A model generated the notes under the pieces. That model was not told the DNA's origin, did no database searches, and saw nothing but the letters and a program-made list of their open reading frames with translations. The translations under genes were made by a program, and so were the position numbers. Positions 8,240-15,064 of a DNA stretch of 16,639 nucleotides are shown here, one piece after another. Each line of letters begins with the position of its first letter. Within the stretch, counting starts at the first letter, position 1. The stretch comes from Sphingobacteriales bacterium (lineage in GTDB: Bacteria > Bacteroidota > Bacteroidia > Chitinophagales > Chitinophagaceae): assembly GCA_947472965.1 (NCBI GenBank), contig CANJEF010000002.1, positions 1-16,639 on the forward strand. Reading direction: 5' to 3'.

Positions 8240-9415
8240 TCAACATATTTTTGAGGAGATTAATTCATGGTCGAGTAACACAACCCCAGGCTTTTTCCCT
8301 TTTTCAAAACTGCCAAGAACATCTGCTCTATCAAGTGCCTTTGCTCCATTGATGGTGGCCCATTGCAAAATTGTTTGAAGCGGTATTTCAGGAATGTTTT
8401 TTCTTATTGTTCTTATTTCTGCTGCAATGGATAATTGCCAATTGCTACTATAGCTATCAGTTCCTAAAACAATATTTGCTCCATTTTCCATCAACATTTT
8501 TATGGGCGGCATTTTATTTTCAATATATAAGTTTGCGTTGGTGCAAAGACAAAAGTGAATGCCTGAAAGAAATTCTTTGGCATAGTTGATGGCAAAGTGC
8601 ACATCATCAGAAGAAGTAAAGGTGTTATGGACAAGTAAAATTCTTTGGTTGCGGTTGAATCGAGTCAGACATGATCTGAGCGATGTAAGACCTGTTACAG
8701 GGAAAGGACTTTTTTCAAAACCGAACTTTCCTAAAAAATTCATATAATCTCCACCTCCGGTTTGATACAATTCATCCTCTGCCGGGTTTTCCTGGTTGTG
8801 TATGGAAATGACTTTGTTTTCAGTCATTTCGTTGATCATATTAAATGTATTCGGACTTACCGAATAGGGGGCATGGGGCACTAGGGATGAACTAAAATGA
8901 TTCTCTTGAATCCCACTTGCTTCGTTAAATTCTGAAAGCACACTTGAATAGTGATCGATCATTTGATTGGATTTTTCATCACTGAAACTGAGCACCTCAA
9001 CGAAATTATTCCAGAGAATCTTACTTTGAATTTTAGTTCTTAATGTATTTGAAGTATTCCCGATGTCGCCCACAGCAACAATGCCGCCTTGCCACATTTC
9101 CAATTCGGCTTTTTCGATTCGATCAAGTATTATTTCCATTGGAAAATCCCTTTTGCCAACTACATCAAGAAGGAAGGGGATCAATCCTGTATGGGGCGGG
9201 ATAACATCTTTAAGATGGCTCAGTTCAAGATGGCAATGGGCATTGATGAAACCAGGTGTGATGATGCCTCTTAATTTTCTGACATCATTGCCTGCTAGGT
9301 CCTCATGTATAAGGTCAACAACAGCACCTTCCTGGTCCATAATCAACACATGTGATCCATCTAGGAACTCATAGCCATCGAATATTTTGTCTGCCTGAAA
9401 TTTGAAGTAATTCAT
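8240..9415 (-). CDS. amidohydrolase-superfamily metal-dependent hydrolase (TRZ/ATZ/deaminase-like)
   Basis: Cytoplasmic metal-dependent hydrolase of 391 residues. The metal-site signatures of the amidohydrolase superfamily are in order: NAHCHLE (His60 and His62), VPHAPYS (His181), IHNQE (His206, with Glu209) and LGTDS (Asp320); His263 lies in LLVHNTF. The N-terminal sandwich strands (about 1-50) and the C-terminal '[21 protein letters not shown]' segment are those of the cytosine/nucleoside deaminase-chlorohydrolase branch. Nucleoside or aminofutalosine-type deamination is possible, but no menaquinone gene is adjacent, so the substrate is unassigned. I start at ATG 9415 rather than an upstream codon at 9445, because the upstream codon lies inside a putative -7 element and the extension looks non-coding. 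It is divergent from prfA and tail-to-tail with recO. Confidence 0.87.
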   Translation of the reverse strand: MNYFKFQADKIFDGYEFLDGSHVLIMDQEGAVVDLIHEDLAGNDVRKLRGIITPGFINAHCHLELSHLKDVIPPHTGLIPFLLDVVGKRDFPMEIILDRIEKAELEMWQGGIVAVGDIGNTSNTLRTKIQSKILWNNFVEVLSFSDEKSNQMIDHYSSVLSEFNEASGIQENHFSSSLVPHAPYSVSPNTFNMINEMTENKVISIHNQENPAEDELYQTGGGDYMNFLGKFGFEKSPFPVTGLTSLRSCLTRFNRNQRILLVHNTFTSSDDVHFAINYAKEFLSGIHFCLCTNANLYIENKMPPIKMLMENGANIVLGTDSYSSNWQLSIAAEIRTIRKNIPEIPLQTILQWATINGAKALDRADVLGSFEKGKKPGVVLLDHELISSKIC

Positions 9416-9429
9416 CTTGCTTAAAAAGA

Positions 9430-9451
9430 GTAACTTTGCACCCAAATTTAC
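9430..9451. promoter_or_regulatory. opposing -7 elements of prfA (+) and the amidohydrolase (-)
   Basis: TAACTTTG at 9431-9438 (+) and TAAATTTG at 9443-9450 (read on -) both match the Bacteroidetes -7 consensus TAnnTTTG exactly. They face each other across 4 bases and form an imperfect 9-4-9 inverted repeat. The + element is 47 bases before the prfA ATG and the - element 27 bases before the amidohydrolase ATG. No correctly spaced TTTG -33 element was found for either. An alternative reading is an operator palindrome. Confidence 0.5.
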
Positions 9452-9485
9452 AGATAAATACCGGACGCTAGTCCCCCTTCAAAAT

Positions 9486-10544
9486 ATGCTCGATAAACTG
9501 GAAGCCATCAAGGCCAAATTTGATGATATAGGTGTAGCACTCACCAACCCTGATGTGGTGAATAATAACAAGAAGTACGAACAACTCAGCAAGGAGTACC
9601 GTAGCTTGGAAAAAATAGTTATTGCATACGGAGAGTATAAAAGACTGCTCTCTGACCTGGAATTCAATCGTGAGGCCCTCATGGGCGATGATGAAGAGCT
9701 GAGGGAACTTGCAAAAACTGAGACTGCTGAACTTGAGCAGCGAAAGGACAGCATTGAAAAGCAGATCAGGAATATGTTAATTCCAAAGGATCCCCAAGAT
9801 GACAAGAACGCAATCATTGAAATAAGAGCAGGTACTGGCGGCGACGAAGCTTCACTGTTTGCTGGTGACCTTATGCGGATGTATCTACGCTATTGTGAAG
9901 GAAAGGGTTGGAAAACAGCCCTTCTATTTGAAAATGAGGGAACGATGGGTGGATATAAGGAAGTGCAAATTGAAGTGACAGGTGATGAGGTTTATGGGAC
10001 ATTAAAATTTGAAAGTGGCGTACACCGTGTCCAAAGGGTTCCTGATACCGAGGCAAGTGGCAGGGTTCATACAAGTGCTGCTACTGTTGCAGTGATGCCA
10101 GAGGCGGAAGAAGTTGATGTGGATGTTAAAGACAGCGATGTTAAGATGGAAACATCCCGAAGCGGGGGAGCAGGTGGGCAAAATGTAAATAAAGTTGAAA
10201 CCAAGGTAATGTTAACACATATTCCAACAGGGTCAGTTGTCATTTGTCAAACTGAAAGAACCCAGCTTGGAAACAGGGAAAAGGCCATGCAAATGCTTCG
10301 CACCAGGCTTTATGAAGAACAGGTGCGCAAGCAGGAAGATGAAATTTCCCGTCACCGTAAAAGTTTGGTAAGTACAGGTGACCGTTCAGCAAAGATTCGA
10401 ACCTACAACTTTCCACAAGGAAGGGTTACCGATCACCGCATCGGTATGACATTGTACAACATCCAAGATGTATTAAATGGAAATTTGGTTGAATTGATTG
10501 ATGCGCTCCAGTTTGCAGAAAATGCCAGCAAACTCGCTCTGTAG
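9486..10544 (+). CDS. prfA: peptide chain release factor 1 (RF1)
   Basis: RF1 recognises UAA and UAG stop codons in the ribosomal A site and triggers peptide release. The 352-residue product has normal length. It shows the RF1 core [16 protein letters not shown], the stop-codon tripeptide PDT within [14 protein letters not shown] (about residues 186-188; P-x-T is the RF1 form, while RF2 has SPF), the catalytic GGQ within [13 protein letters not shown] (about 230-232, the Gln that is normally methylated by PrmC), and the C-terminal [24 protein letters not shown] block. The reading frame is open back to a TTG at 9417, but the family starts at MLDKLEAIK, and a putative promoter lies in the extension, so ATG 9486 is chosen. 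prmC is not adjacent. Transcription probably ends at the hairpin at 10768-10795. Confidence 0.96.
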   Translation: MLDKLEAIKAKFDDIGVALTNPDVVNNNKKYEQLSKEYRSLEKIVIAYGEYKRLLSDLEFNREALMGDDEELRELAKTETAELEQRKDSIEKQIRNMLIPKDPQDDKNAIIEIRAGTGGDEASLFAGDLMRMYLRYCEGKGWKTALLFENEGTMGGYKEVQIEVTGDEVYGTLKFESGVHRVQRVPDTEASGRVHTSAATVAVMPEAEEVDVDVKDSDVKMETSRSGGAGGQNVNKVETKVMLTHIPTGSVVICQTERTQLGNREKAMQMLRTRLYEEQVRKQEDEISRHRKSLVSTGDRSAKIRTYNFPQGRVTDHRIGMTLYNIQDVLNGNLVELIDALQFAENASKLAL

Positions 10545-10767
10545 ATCGGCAGATCATTTCACTTTCTGTGAAAAAATAGTTTACCTTTTTAATTAGCCTT
10601 TAACAAACCCAAAGGTTCTGTAAGCGTCTATATATTGTGTATGGATTCTGATTCCTGTTTAAATATTTGTAATATGTTAACAACTAGCAAGATGGAATCA
10701 CAGGGTTTCGGCATCTAATTAATAACAAGAATTAAGCATTTATCGTAAGCAGTTAGTTTTGGTTACG
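10545..10767. other. gap after prfA, no convincing gene
   Basis: About 220 bases lie between the prfA stop and its terminator; the last 15 are already the 3' end of the VanZ-like gene. It holds a 6-bp hairpin, TTTCAC-tttct-GTGAAA (10557-10573), and a partial -7-like AATATTTG (10662-10669). A 14-codon ATG frame at 10674-10718 follows it, which I do not call a gene. If the terminator is used, prfA mRNA carries a 3' untranslated region of over 200 bases. Confidence 0.4.
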
Positions 10768-11142
10768 GCCCCTATTTCCATAGGGGCTTTTTTTTGGCAA
10801 CAACCCGATGAGTGAACCGAATGCATCAGCCACTGCATCCATCAGTGAAAAATCCCTTTCAGCAAAATACTTTTGAACAAATTCCATCCCCAGGCCATAC
10901 AAAGATCCAATTATTAAAATACTCAGAAACAATCTATTTCCTTTTGAATCGTATTTGGTAGATAGAAATGAAAACCAGAGAAAACTGAAGACAGCAAATA
11001 AAATCACATGAACATATTTATCCAGATATGGTATTTGATTTACCGTTTCTGTCTGAATGCCTTTTGTAGGCATTATGAGCAGTATAAATATGATTGCCGT
11101 CCAGATGATGGATGGCCAAATCCCAGAAAGTATTGATTTCAT
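10753..11142 (-). CDS. VanZ-like family membrane protein
   Basis: Small integral membrane protein of 129 residues with hydrophobic segments at about 8-25, 44-62, 72-88 and a shorter one near 104-114. The VanZ-family signatures are DKYVHVILFAVFSF after the first loop and the YGLGMEFVQKYFAERDFSLMD stretch with the following DAVADAFGSLIG. The founding member confers low-level teicoplanin resistance, but most relatives have no known role, and resistance should not be inferred here. It starts 3 bases after gcvH, so the two are very likely one transcript; my recollection is that this pairing recurs in Bacteroidota. Its last codons overlap the prfA terminator, giving a basic, non-hydrophobic tail KKSPYGNRGRNQN. 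Confidence 0.85.
   Translation of the reverse strand: MKSILSGIWPSIIWTAIIFILLIMPTKGIQTETVNQIPYLDKYVHVILFAVFSFLWFSFLSTKYDSKGNRLFLSILIIGSLYGLGMEFVQKYFAERDFSLMDAVADAFGSLIGLLPKKSPYGNRGRNQN
10768..10795 (+). terminator. prfA terminator, inside the 3' end of the VanZ-like gene
   Basis: GCCCCTAT (10768-10775) and ATAGGGGC (10780-10787) form a perfect 8-bp stem with a TTCC loop. Eight T follow at 10788-10795. On the - strand there is no T run after the stem, so it acts in one direction only. It is wholly within VanZ-like codons. Confidence 0.88.
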
Positions 11143-11145
11143 TTT

Positions 11146-11526
11146 TTAGGCTCCAATAAGGGCTTTGTATTCCTCTACAGACAATAGTTTTTCTATTTCT
11201 GTAGGATCTGCAATGGTCATTTTAACCATCCATCCATCCCCATAAGGGTCCTGATTTACCAATTCAGGTTGATTATCAAGTGCAGCATTTTTTTCGGTTA
11301 GTGTTCCTGAAACAGGTAGAAAAAGATCGCTAACTGTTTTTACGGCCTCTACCGTTCCAAATACCGTTTCAGATTTCATTTCCTTTCCAATTGTATCAAC
11401 ATCCACATAAATAATATCACCCAGTTCGCCTTGTGCAAATTCAGTAATACCGATGGTGGCAACATTACCTTCTACTAAGATCCATTCGTGTTCTTTGGTG
11501 TATTTCAAATTTTCTGGGAAATTCAT
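11146..11526 (-). CDS. gcvH: glycine cleavage system H protein
   Basis: GcvH is the lipoyl carrier that shuttles the aminomethyl group from the P protein to the T protein and is reoxidised by the L protein during glycine breakdown to CO2, ammonia and methylene-tetrahydrofolate. The 126-residue product has standard length. It opens with the family pattern YTKEHEWI, continues with GITEFAQGELGDIIYVDVD, and carries the lipoylation site in FGTVEAVKTVSDLFLPVSG, with Lys63 as the modified residue. The C-terminal YGDGWMVKM block is also typical. gcvP and gcvT are not in the window. A 7/8 match to a -7 element (TAAACTTG on the - strand, 11542-11549) sits 15 bases before the ATG, so gcvH-VanZ may have its own promoter as well as read-through from the cyclophilin gene 63 bases upstream. 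Confidence 0.96.
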   Translation of the reverse strand: MNFPENLKYTKEHEWILVEGNVATIGITEFAQGELGDIIYVDVDTIGKEMKSETVFGTVEAVKTVSDLFLPVSGTLTEKNAALDNQPELVNQDPYGDGWMVKMTIADPTEIEKLLSVEEYKALIGA

Positions 11527-11589
11527 CGTTGTATTTTTTTACAAGTTTACAGTTTTTTTGGCTAGTATAATGCAATCTTTTTTTCTTGC

Positions 11590-12291
11590 TTAATGCCGCT
11601 TGATTAACCTTGTTTTCAATATCCTCATATCATCCAAAGGCTTGTCTCCTTTTCCCTTTCCTGTTGTTTTTGTAGTAGCAATTGTATCAAGCACTTCAAA
11701 GCCATTTATCAGCTCTCCGAACACTGTATAGTGTTGGTCGAGCTGTGGGGTGCCACCAATGTTTTTATAGTAATCCCTATGCATTGCAGGAAGCTTAATC
11801 CCTTCCAAGCGGTTTATTTCTATGGAATCCAATTCATGGTCGTTAAATGGTTTTCCGTGAACAATATAAAATTGAAAGCCACTGCTGGCTCTTGAAGGAT
11901 TCACATCGTCTCCCATTCTCGCAGCAGCCAATACCCCTCTCTTATGAAACAGTGAGGGTTTGAACTCTGCAGGAACTGTATAGTCTTTAAGGTTTTTTGT
12001 ACTATCGAAATTTAGCTTCGTTTTCTGATCACCAGCCTGAATCATGAAACCAGCAATAACCCGATGAAAGCTGATGCCTACATAGTATTTTGATTTGATC
12101 AATCGTATGAAGTTATCCCGGTGCAGCGGTGTTGAATCACTTAGTCGCAAGGTCATATTTCCCTTGTTGGTGAACATAATTACATCTTTTTTGAGATCTG
12201 CTTTCTTTACTTTTATTGTTGGTTGTGCGTATGAAAGCAAAGATGTGAGAGCGGCAAGAATGGTTATTACAATCGTTCCAAGAATGCGCAT
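11590..12291 (-). CDS. exported cyclophilin-type peptidyl-prolyl cis-trans isomerase
   Basis: Predicted periplasmic prolyl isomerase of 233 residues. A hydrophobic N-terminus ending SLLSYAQ gives a Sec signal peptide cleaved near residue 23. The mature part is one cyclophilin domain with the catalytic Arg in FHRVIAGFMIQAGD (Arg77, with Gln85), the SGFQFYIVHG strand (Phe141) and the HYTVFGELINGFEVLDTIA block near the end. An insertion of roughly 35 residues lies between the FYIVHG strand and HYTVFG (about 147-186), which makes it longer than minimal bacterial cyclophilins; the C-terminus is basic. It likely assists folding of envelope proteins, but no client is indicated. It starts 6 bases after the 114-residue hypothetical gene, so they probably share a transcript. 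Confidence 0.93.
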   Translation of the reverse strand: MRILGTIVITILAALTSLLSYAQPTIKVKKADLKKDVIMFTNKGNMTLRLSDSTPLHRDNFIRLIKSKYYVGISFHRVIAGFMIQAGDQKTKLNFDSTKNLKDYTVPAEFKPSLFHKRGVLAAARMGDDVNPSRASSGFQFYIVHGKPFNDHELDSIEINRLEGIKLPAMHRDYYKNIGGTPQLDQHYTVFGELINGFEVLDTIATTKTTGKGKGDKPLDDMRILKTRLIKRH

Positions 12292-12297
12292 AAGGGA

Positions 12298-12642
12298 TTA
12301 AAATTCCTGTTGTGAAAAATAGAATAGAACGTGGTCTTTCATAAAATTTTCTTGTTCAATCAATTCCATGGGTGCCAGTTCTTTTAGTTGTTTGAAATGG
12401 GGCCAACCTTCTTCGTCCCAGCCTTCATTTTCATAATATCCACTTGGACCTAATATCGTACATACTGCAACATGCATCAGGTCTTGCTTCTGCTCTTTGG
12501 TGAAGCGATGACCAGCACCCCTCACTTCCTGAACACCAATCAGAAATAGGATTGATTCAAGATCAGGTTTTTTACCAAAATGGTTGATCAGTTTTTCTTC
12601 CAGCTTCCACCACCTGGCTTGTAAATCGTCTGATAATATCAT
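12298..12642 (-). CDS. conserved hypothetical protein, 114 residues
   Basis: Small soluble acidic protein with no signal peptide or membrane segment. No catalytic motif is obvious. The central part ESILFLIGVQEVRG...FTKEQKQDLMHVAVCTIL (about 29-64) resembles a Bacteroidota-specific family of unknown function that I recall only as 'hypothetical protein'. Notable are the paired Trp in ARWWKLEE, a Gly/Trp/Tyr-rich stretch YYENEGWDEEGWPHF (about 69-83), and a helical C-terminus. The composition is like that of its neighbours, and it is the first gene of a likely operon with the secreted cyclophilin 6 bases downstream. A strong promoter ends 4 bases before the ATG, so the mRNA may have almost no leader. 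I see no basis for a function. Confidence 0.8.
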   Translation of the reverse strand: MILSDDLQARWWKLEEKLINHFGKKPDLESILFLIGVQEVRGAGHRFTKEQKQDLMHVAVCTILGPSGYYENEGWDEEGWPHFKQLKELAPMELIEQENFMKDHVLFYFSQQEF

Positions 12643-12646
12643 TTTG

Positions 12647-12679
12647 CAAATCTAGTCAAGATCGGCAACATTTTACAAA
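12647..12679 (-). promoter_or_regulatory. Bacteroidetes-type promoter of the hypothetical-cyclophilin unit
   Basis: Read on the - strand: TTTG as a -33 element (12676-12679), a 21-base spacer, then TAGATTTG as a -7 element (12647-12654), matching TAnnTTTG exactly. The first base of the start codon is at 12642, only 4 bases after the -7 box, so transcription would begin at or next to the ATG. Confidence 0.6.
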
Positions 12680-12711
12680 TGCCTTCAGCCAGTGCTCTCA
12701 AGCTCTTTGTG

Positions 12712-12719
12712 TATATTTG
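12712..12719 (+). promoter_or_regulatory. -7 element of serS
   Basis: TATATTTG matches TAnnTTTG exactly and ends 16 bases before the serS ATG. No well-spaced TTTG -33 element was found, so only half of the promoter is recognisable. Confidence 0.5.
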
Positions 12720-12735
12720 TTAAAATTTTCCCAGC

Positions 12736-14007
12736 ATGCTTCAGCTCACAATGATTCGAAATAACAAGGATGCCGTTTTGGCTGGATTGAAAAAGAAAAA
12801 TTTTCCTGAACCAGCGCTTGTAGACCAGGTGATTTTCTTGGATGATCAGCGCAAGGCTGTTCAACTCCAGTCTGATGAACTGTTGGCACAGCGAAATGCA
12901 GCATCAAAATCAATTGGAGCACTCATGGCAAAAGGGTTGCATGCAGAAGCGGAGGTTCAAAAATCTGCTGTTGCAGTATTGAAAGAAAAAATAGATCTGC
13001 TGGCTTCGGAATTGGCTGAATGTGAGGAAAAGCTCCATGAGATTCTCGTTAAATTACCAAATATACCGGCAGCTATTGTACCTGCTGGGCAGACCCCAGA
13101 GGAAAACGAAAATATACGGCAGGGCGGCGAAATGCCTGTTCTATATGAAGGTGCTGTACCGCATTGGGATCTTATTACACGGTATGACCTTGTTGATTTT
13201 CAAACTGGCTCAAAGCTTACTGGAAGCGGTTTTCCGCTTTACAAAGGGCTTGGTGCAAAATTGCAACGTGCACTTACACAGTATTTTTTAGACTTCAATA
13301 CCGCTGCCGGCTATACAGAATACCTTCCTCCGCTTTTGGTAAATGAAGCGTCTGCGTATGGAACTGGGCAGTTGCCAGATAAGGAAGGTCAAATGTATTA
13401 TATGCCCGCAGATAATTTTTATTTGATTCCAACATCTGAAGTACCACTCACAAATATTTATCGCGATGAAATAATCCCAGCTGCATCACTGCCTATAAAA
13501 ATGACTGCCTTTACACCTTGCTTCAGACGAGAGGCTGGGAGCTTTGGAAAAGATGTGCGTGGTTTAAATCGTGTGCACCAATTTGACAAGGTTGAAATTG
13601 TTAATCTCACACTTGCCGAAAATAGTTATGGTGTATTGGATGAAATGGTTGCCCATGTTGAAAAAATGATTCAATCACTCCAGCTGCCATACCGGGTTCT
13701 AAGGCTTTGTGGTGGTGATATGAGTTTTGCCTCTGCACTCACCTATGATTTTGAGGTATACAGCGCTGGACAACAGCGTTGGTTGGAAGTGAGTTCTGTG
13801 TCCAACTTTGAATCATTCCAAACAAACCGGATGAAAATCAGGTCCAAAGACGAAGCTGGAAAAACCCAACTGTTGCATTCGTTGAATGGCAGTGCACTCG
13901 CATTACCCCGGATTCTGGCTTCCATTCTTGAAAACAACCAAACCGCTTCAGGAATCAACATTCCGTTGGTGTTGAGGCCCTACTTTGGCGCCAGTATCAT
14001 TTCCTGA
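12736..14007 (+). CDS. serS: seryl-tRNA synthetase
   Basis: SerRS charges tRNA(Ser) with serine and also makes the Ser-tRNA(Sec) precursor where selenocysteine is used. The 423-residue product is of normal length. Residues about 35-105 form the charged, heptad-rich coiled-coil arm that grips the long variable arm of the tRNA. The class II catalytic core follows: the TSE serine-binding loop (233-235), motif 2 with FRREAGS (263-269) and RGLNRVHQFDKVE (275-287), and motif 3 with HSLNGSALALPRILASILENNQ (381-402). The start MLQLTMIRNN fits the family opening, and no Shine-Dalgarno sequence is visible. The last 28 bases overlap the 3' end of the opposing alkane monooxygenase gene, and no terminator is evident at that junction. 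Confidence 0.97.
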   Translation: MLQLTMIRNNKDAVLAGLKKKNFPEPALVDQVIFLDDQRKAVQLQSDELLAQRNAASKSIGALMAKGLHAEAEVQKSAVAVLKEKIDLLASELAECEEKLHEILVKLPNIPAAIVPAGQTPEENENIRQGGEMPVLYEGAVPHWDLITRYDLVDFQTGSKLTGSGFPLYKGLGAKLQRALTQYFLDFNTAAGYTEYLPPLLVNEASAYGTGQLPDKEGQMYYMPADNFYLIPTSEVPLTNIYRDEIIPAASLPIKMTAFTPCFRREAGSFGKDVRGLNRVHQFDKVEIVNLTLAENSYGVLDEMVAHVEKMIQSLQLPYRVLRLCGGDMSFASALTYDFEVYSAGQQRWLEVSSVSNFESFQTNRMKIRSKDEAGKTQLLHSLNGSALALPRILASILENNQTASGINIPLVLRPYFGASIIS

Positions 14008-15053
14008 TTGGACTTATTAAGTTCGTCTATTTTCCTATTCATGATATTGAACCACACTGGTGGAATCAGTGATAAGATCATCATGCCAGGATATCCAGTT
14101 GGCATTTGTGGTGCTTCTTCGTGGTTTCTTAAAACCTGGTACTTTCTGCTTGCAAGGTAGTGGTGATCACTGTGCCTGGATAATTCAAAAAGCATTAGCC
14201 TACCGAGAATGTGATTGCTATTCCAGCTATGCTGCGGCATTGCTCGCTCATATTGTCCGGATGGTGCAATCTTGCGTTCAAGTCCATAATGCTCAATGTA
14301 ATTTACTGTTTCGAGCAACAGGAATCCGATTGTTGCAGCAGCCATAAAAGCTACCATAATTTTCAAGCCAAATATCAAGTAAATAACTACCAAGAAGGCC
14401 AACTGAAGAAACTGAAATTGAATCATTTGATTTGAAAAATGAAAAACTGGCTTGCTCTTTTTTTGTTGGTCTTCTCCAGCAATTTTCCATGCTGAAAAGA
14501 ATCCCATGACTACTGTTCTGAAATAAAACAAATAGATTGGTTCTCCTCTTCTTGCACTGCTTGGGTCTTCTGTTGTTGAAACATTCTTATGATGCCCTTT
14601 ATTGTGTTCAATATAAAAATGCATGTAAAGTGATGTGAGTAATAATGCTTTTGCTAAATTTCTTTCATACAGATTTCTTCTATGTCCTAATTCATGTCCT
14701 ACATTGATTCCAAAAGTGCCACAAAGCAATCCCATCACTGCAATTCTTCCTGCAAATTCAAGATTGGAAAGGGTTTCATCTTGAAGTGAGACCATGAAAA
14801 ACAGCAATGCTGCATATTGGAATGGAACCATGAGGTAAAGCCAAATGTCATAAAGTCTATCAGCTTTTGCTATCTGCTCTTCTGCTTCACTCATATTTTT
14901 TTGATTAGTCTTGATCAGCAATTCCACGAGGGGTATAAATGCAAATGCATAGATCAATGGGGATGCTATAATCCAGCCATGACTTGTAAAAGCAAAATAG
15001 GCCAAAATGAAAATGCTGAAAGGTGCTACAAATTTTATTGAACGAGTATTCAT
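13980..15053 (-). CDS. alkB: alkane 1-monooxygenase (AlkB family membrane di-iron hydroxylase)
   Basis: Integral membrane non-heme di-iron oxygenase that hydroxylates the terminal methyl of alkanes, or related hydrophobic substrates, using electrons from rubredoxin. The 357-residue product has about six hydrophobic helices. It carries all four His motifs of the AlkB family: HELGHRR (from His120), EHNKGHHKNVST (149-160) followed by EDPSSARRGE, NYIEHYGL (251-258) and LSRHSDHH (291-298). The NYIEHYGL and SRHSDHH forms separate it from fatty-acid desaturases. No rubredoxin or rubredoxin reductase gene is visible, so electron donors must be elsewhere. It starts 11 bases after the OPT transporter stop, suggesting co-transcription. 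Natural substrates could be medium- or long-chain alkanes or xylene-like compounds; sequence alone does not tell. Confidence 0.92.
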   Translation of the reverse strand: MNTRSIKFVAPFSIFILAYFAFTSHGWIIASPLIYAFAFIPLVELLIKTNQKNMSEAEEQIAKADRLYDIWLYLMVPFQYAALLFFMVSLQDETLSNLEFAGRIAVMGLLCGTFGINVGHELGHRRNLYERNLAKALLLTSLYMHFYIEHNKGHHKNVSTTEDPSSARRGEPIYLFYFRTVVMGFFSAWKIAGEDQQKKSKPVFHFSNQMIQFQFLQLAFLVVIYLIFGLKIMVAFMAAATIGFLLLETVNYIEHYGLERKIAPSGQYERAMPQHSWNSNHILGRLMLFELSRHSDHHYLASRKYQVLRNHEEAPQMPTGYPGMMILSLIPPVWFNIMNRKIDELNKSNQEMILAPK

Positions 15054-15064
15054 GATTTATTCAT

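Noticed and set aside
9416..9445. N-terminal extension of the amidohydrolase from 9445
   Set aside because: The extra ten residues overlap a -7-like element, and the family fold starts with the strand after ATG 9415.
9417..9485. N-terminal extension of prfA from TTG 9417
   Set aside because: It contains the putative promoter elements, and RF1 proteins start at the MLDKLEAIK position.
10557..10573. Hairpin TTTCAC-tttct-GTGAAA as the prfA terminator
   Set aside because: The stem is short and AT-rich and is followed by A rather than T on the + strand; the hairpin at 10768-10795 is far stronger.
10674..10718. 14-codon small ORF after prfA
   Set aside because: Too short to judge, with no composition or motif support; such frames are expected by chance in AT-rich DNA.
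10753..11142. VanZ-like gene as a glycopeptide-resistance determinant
   Set aside because: VanZ-like membrane proteins are widespread, and there is no vanA/H/X-type cluster here. The context is gcvH.
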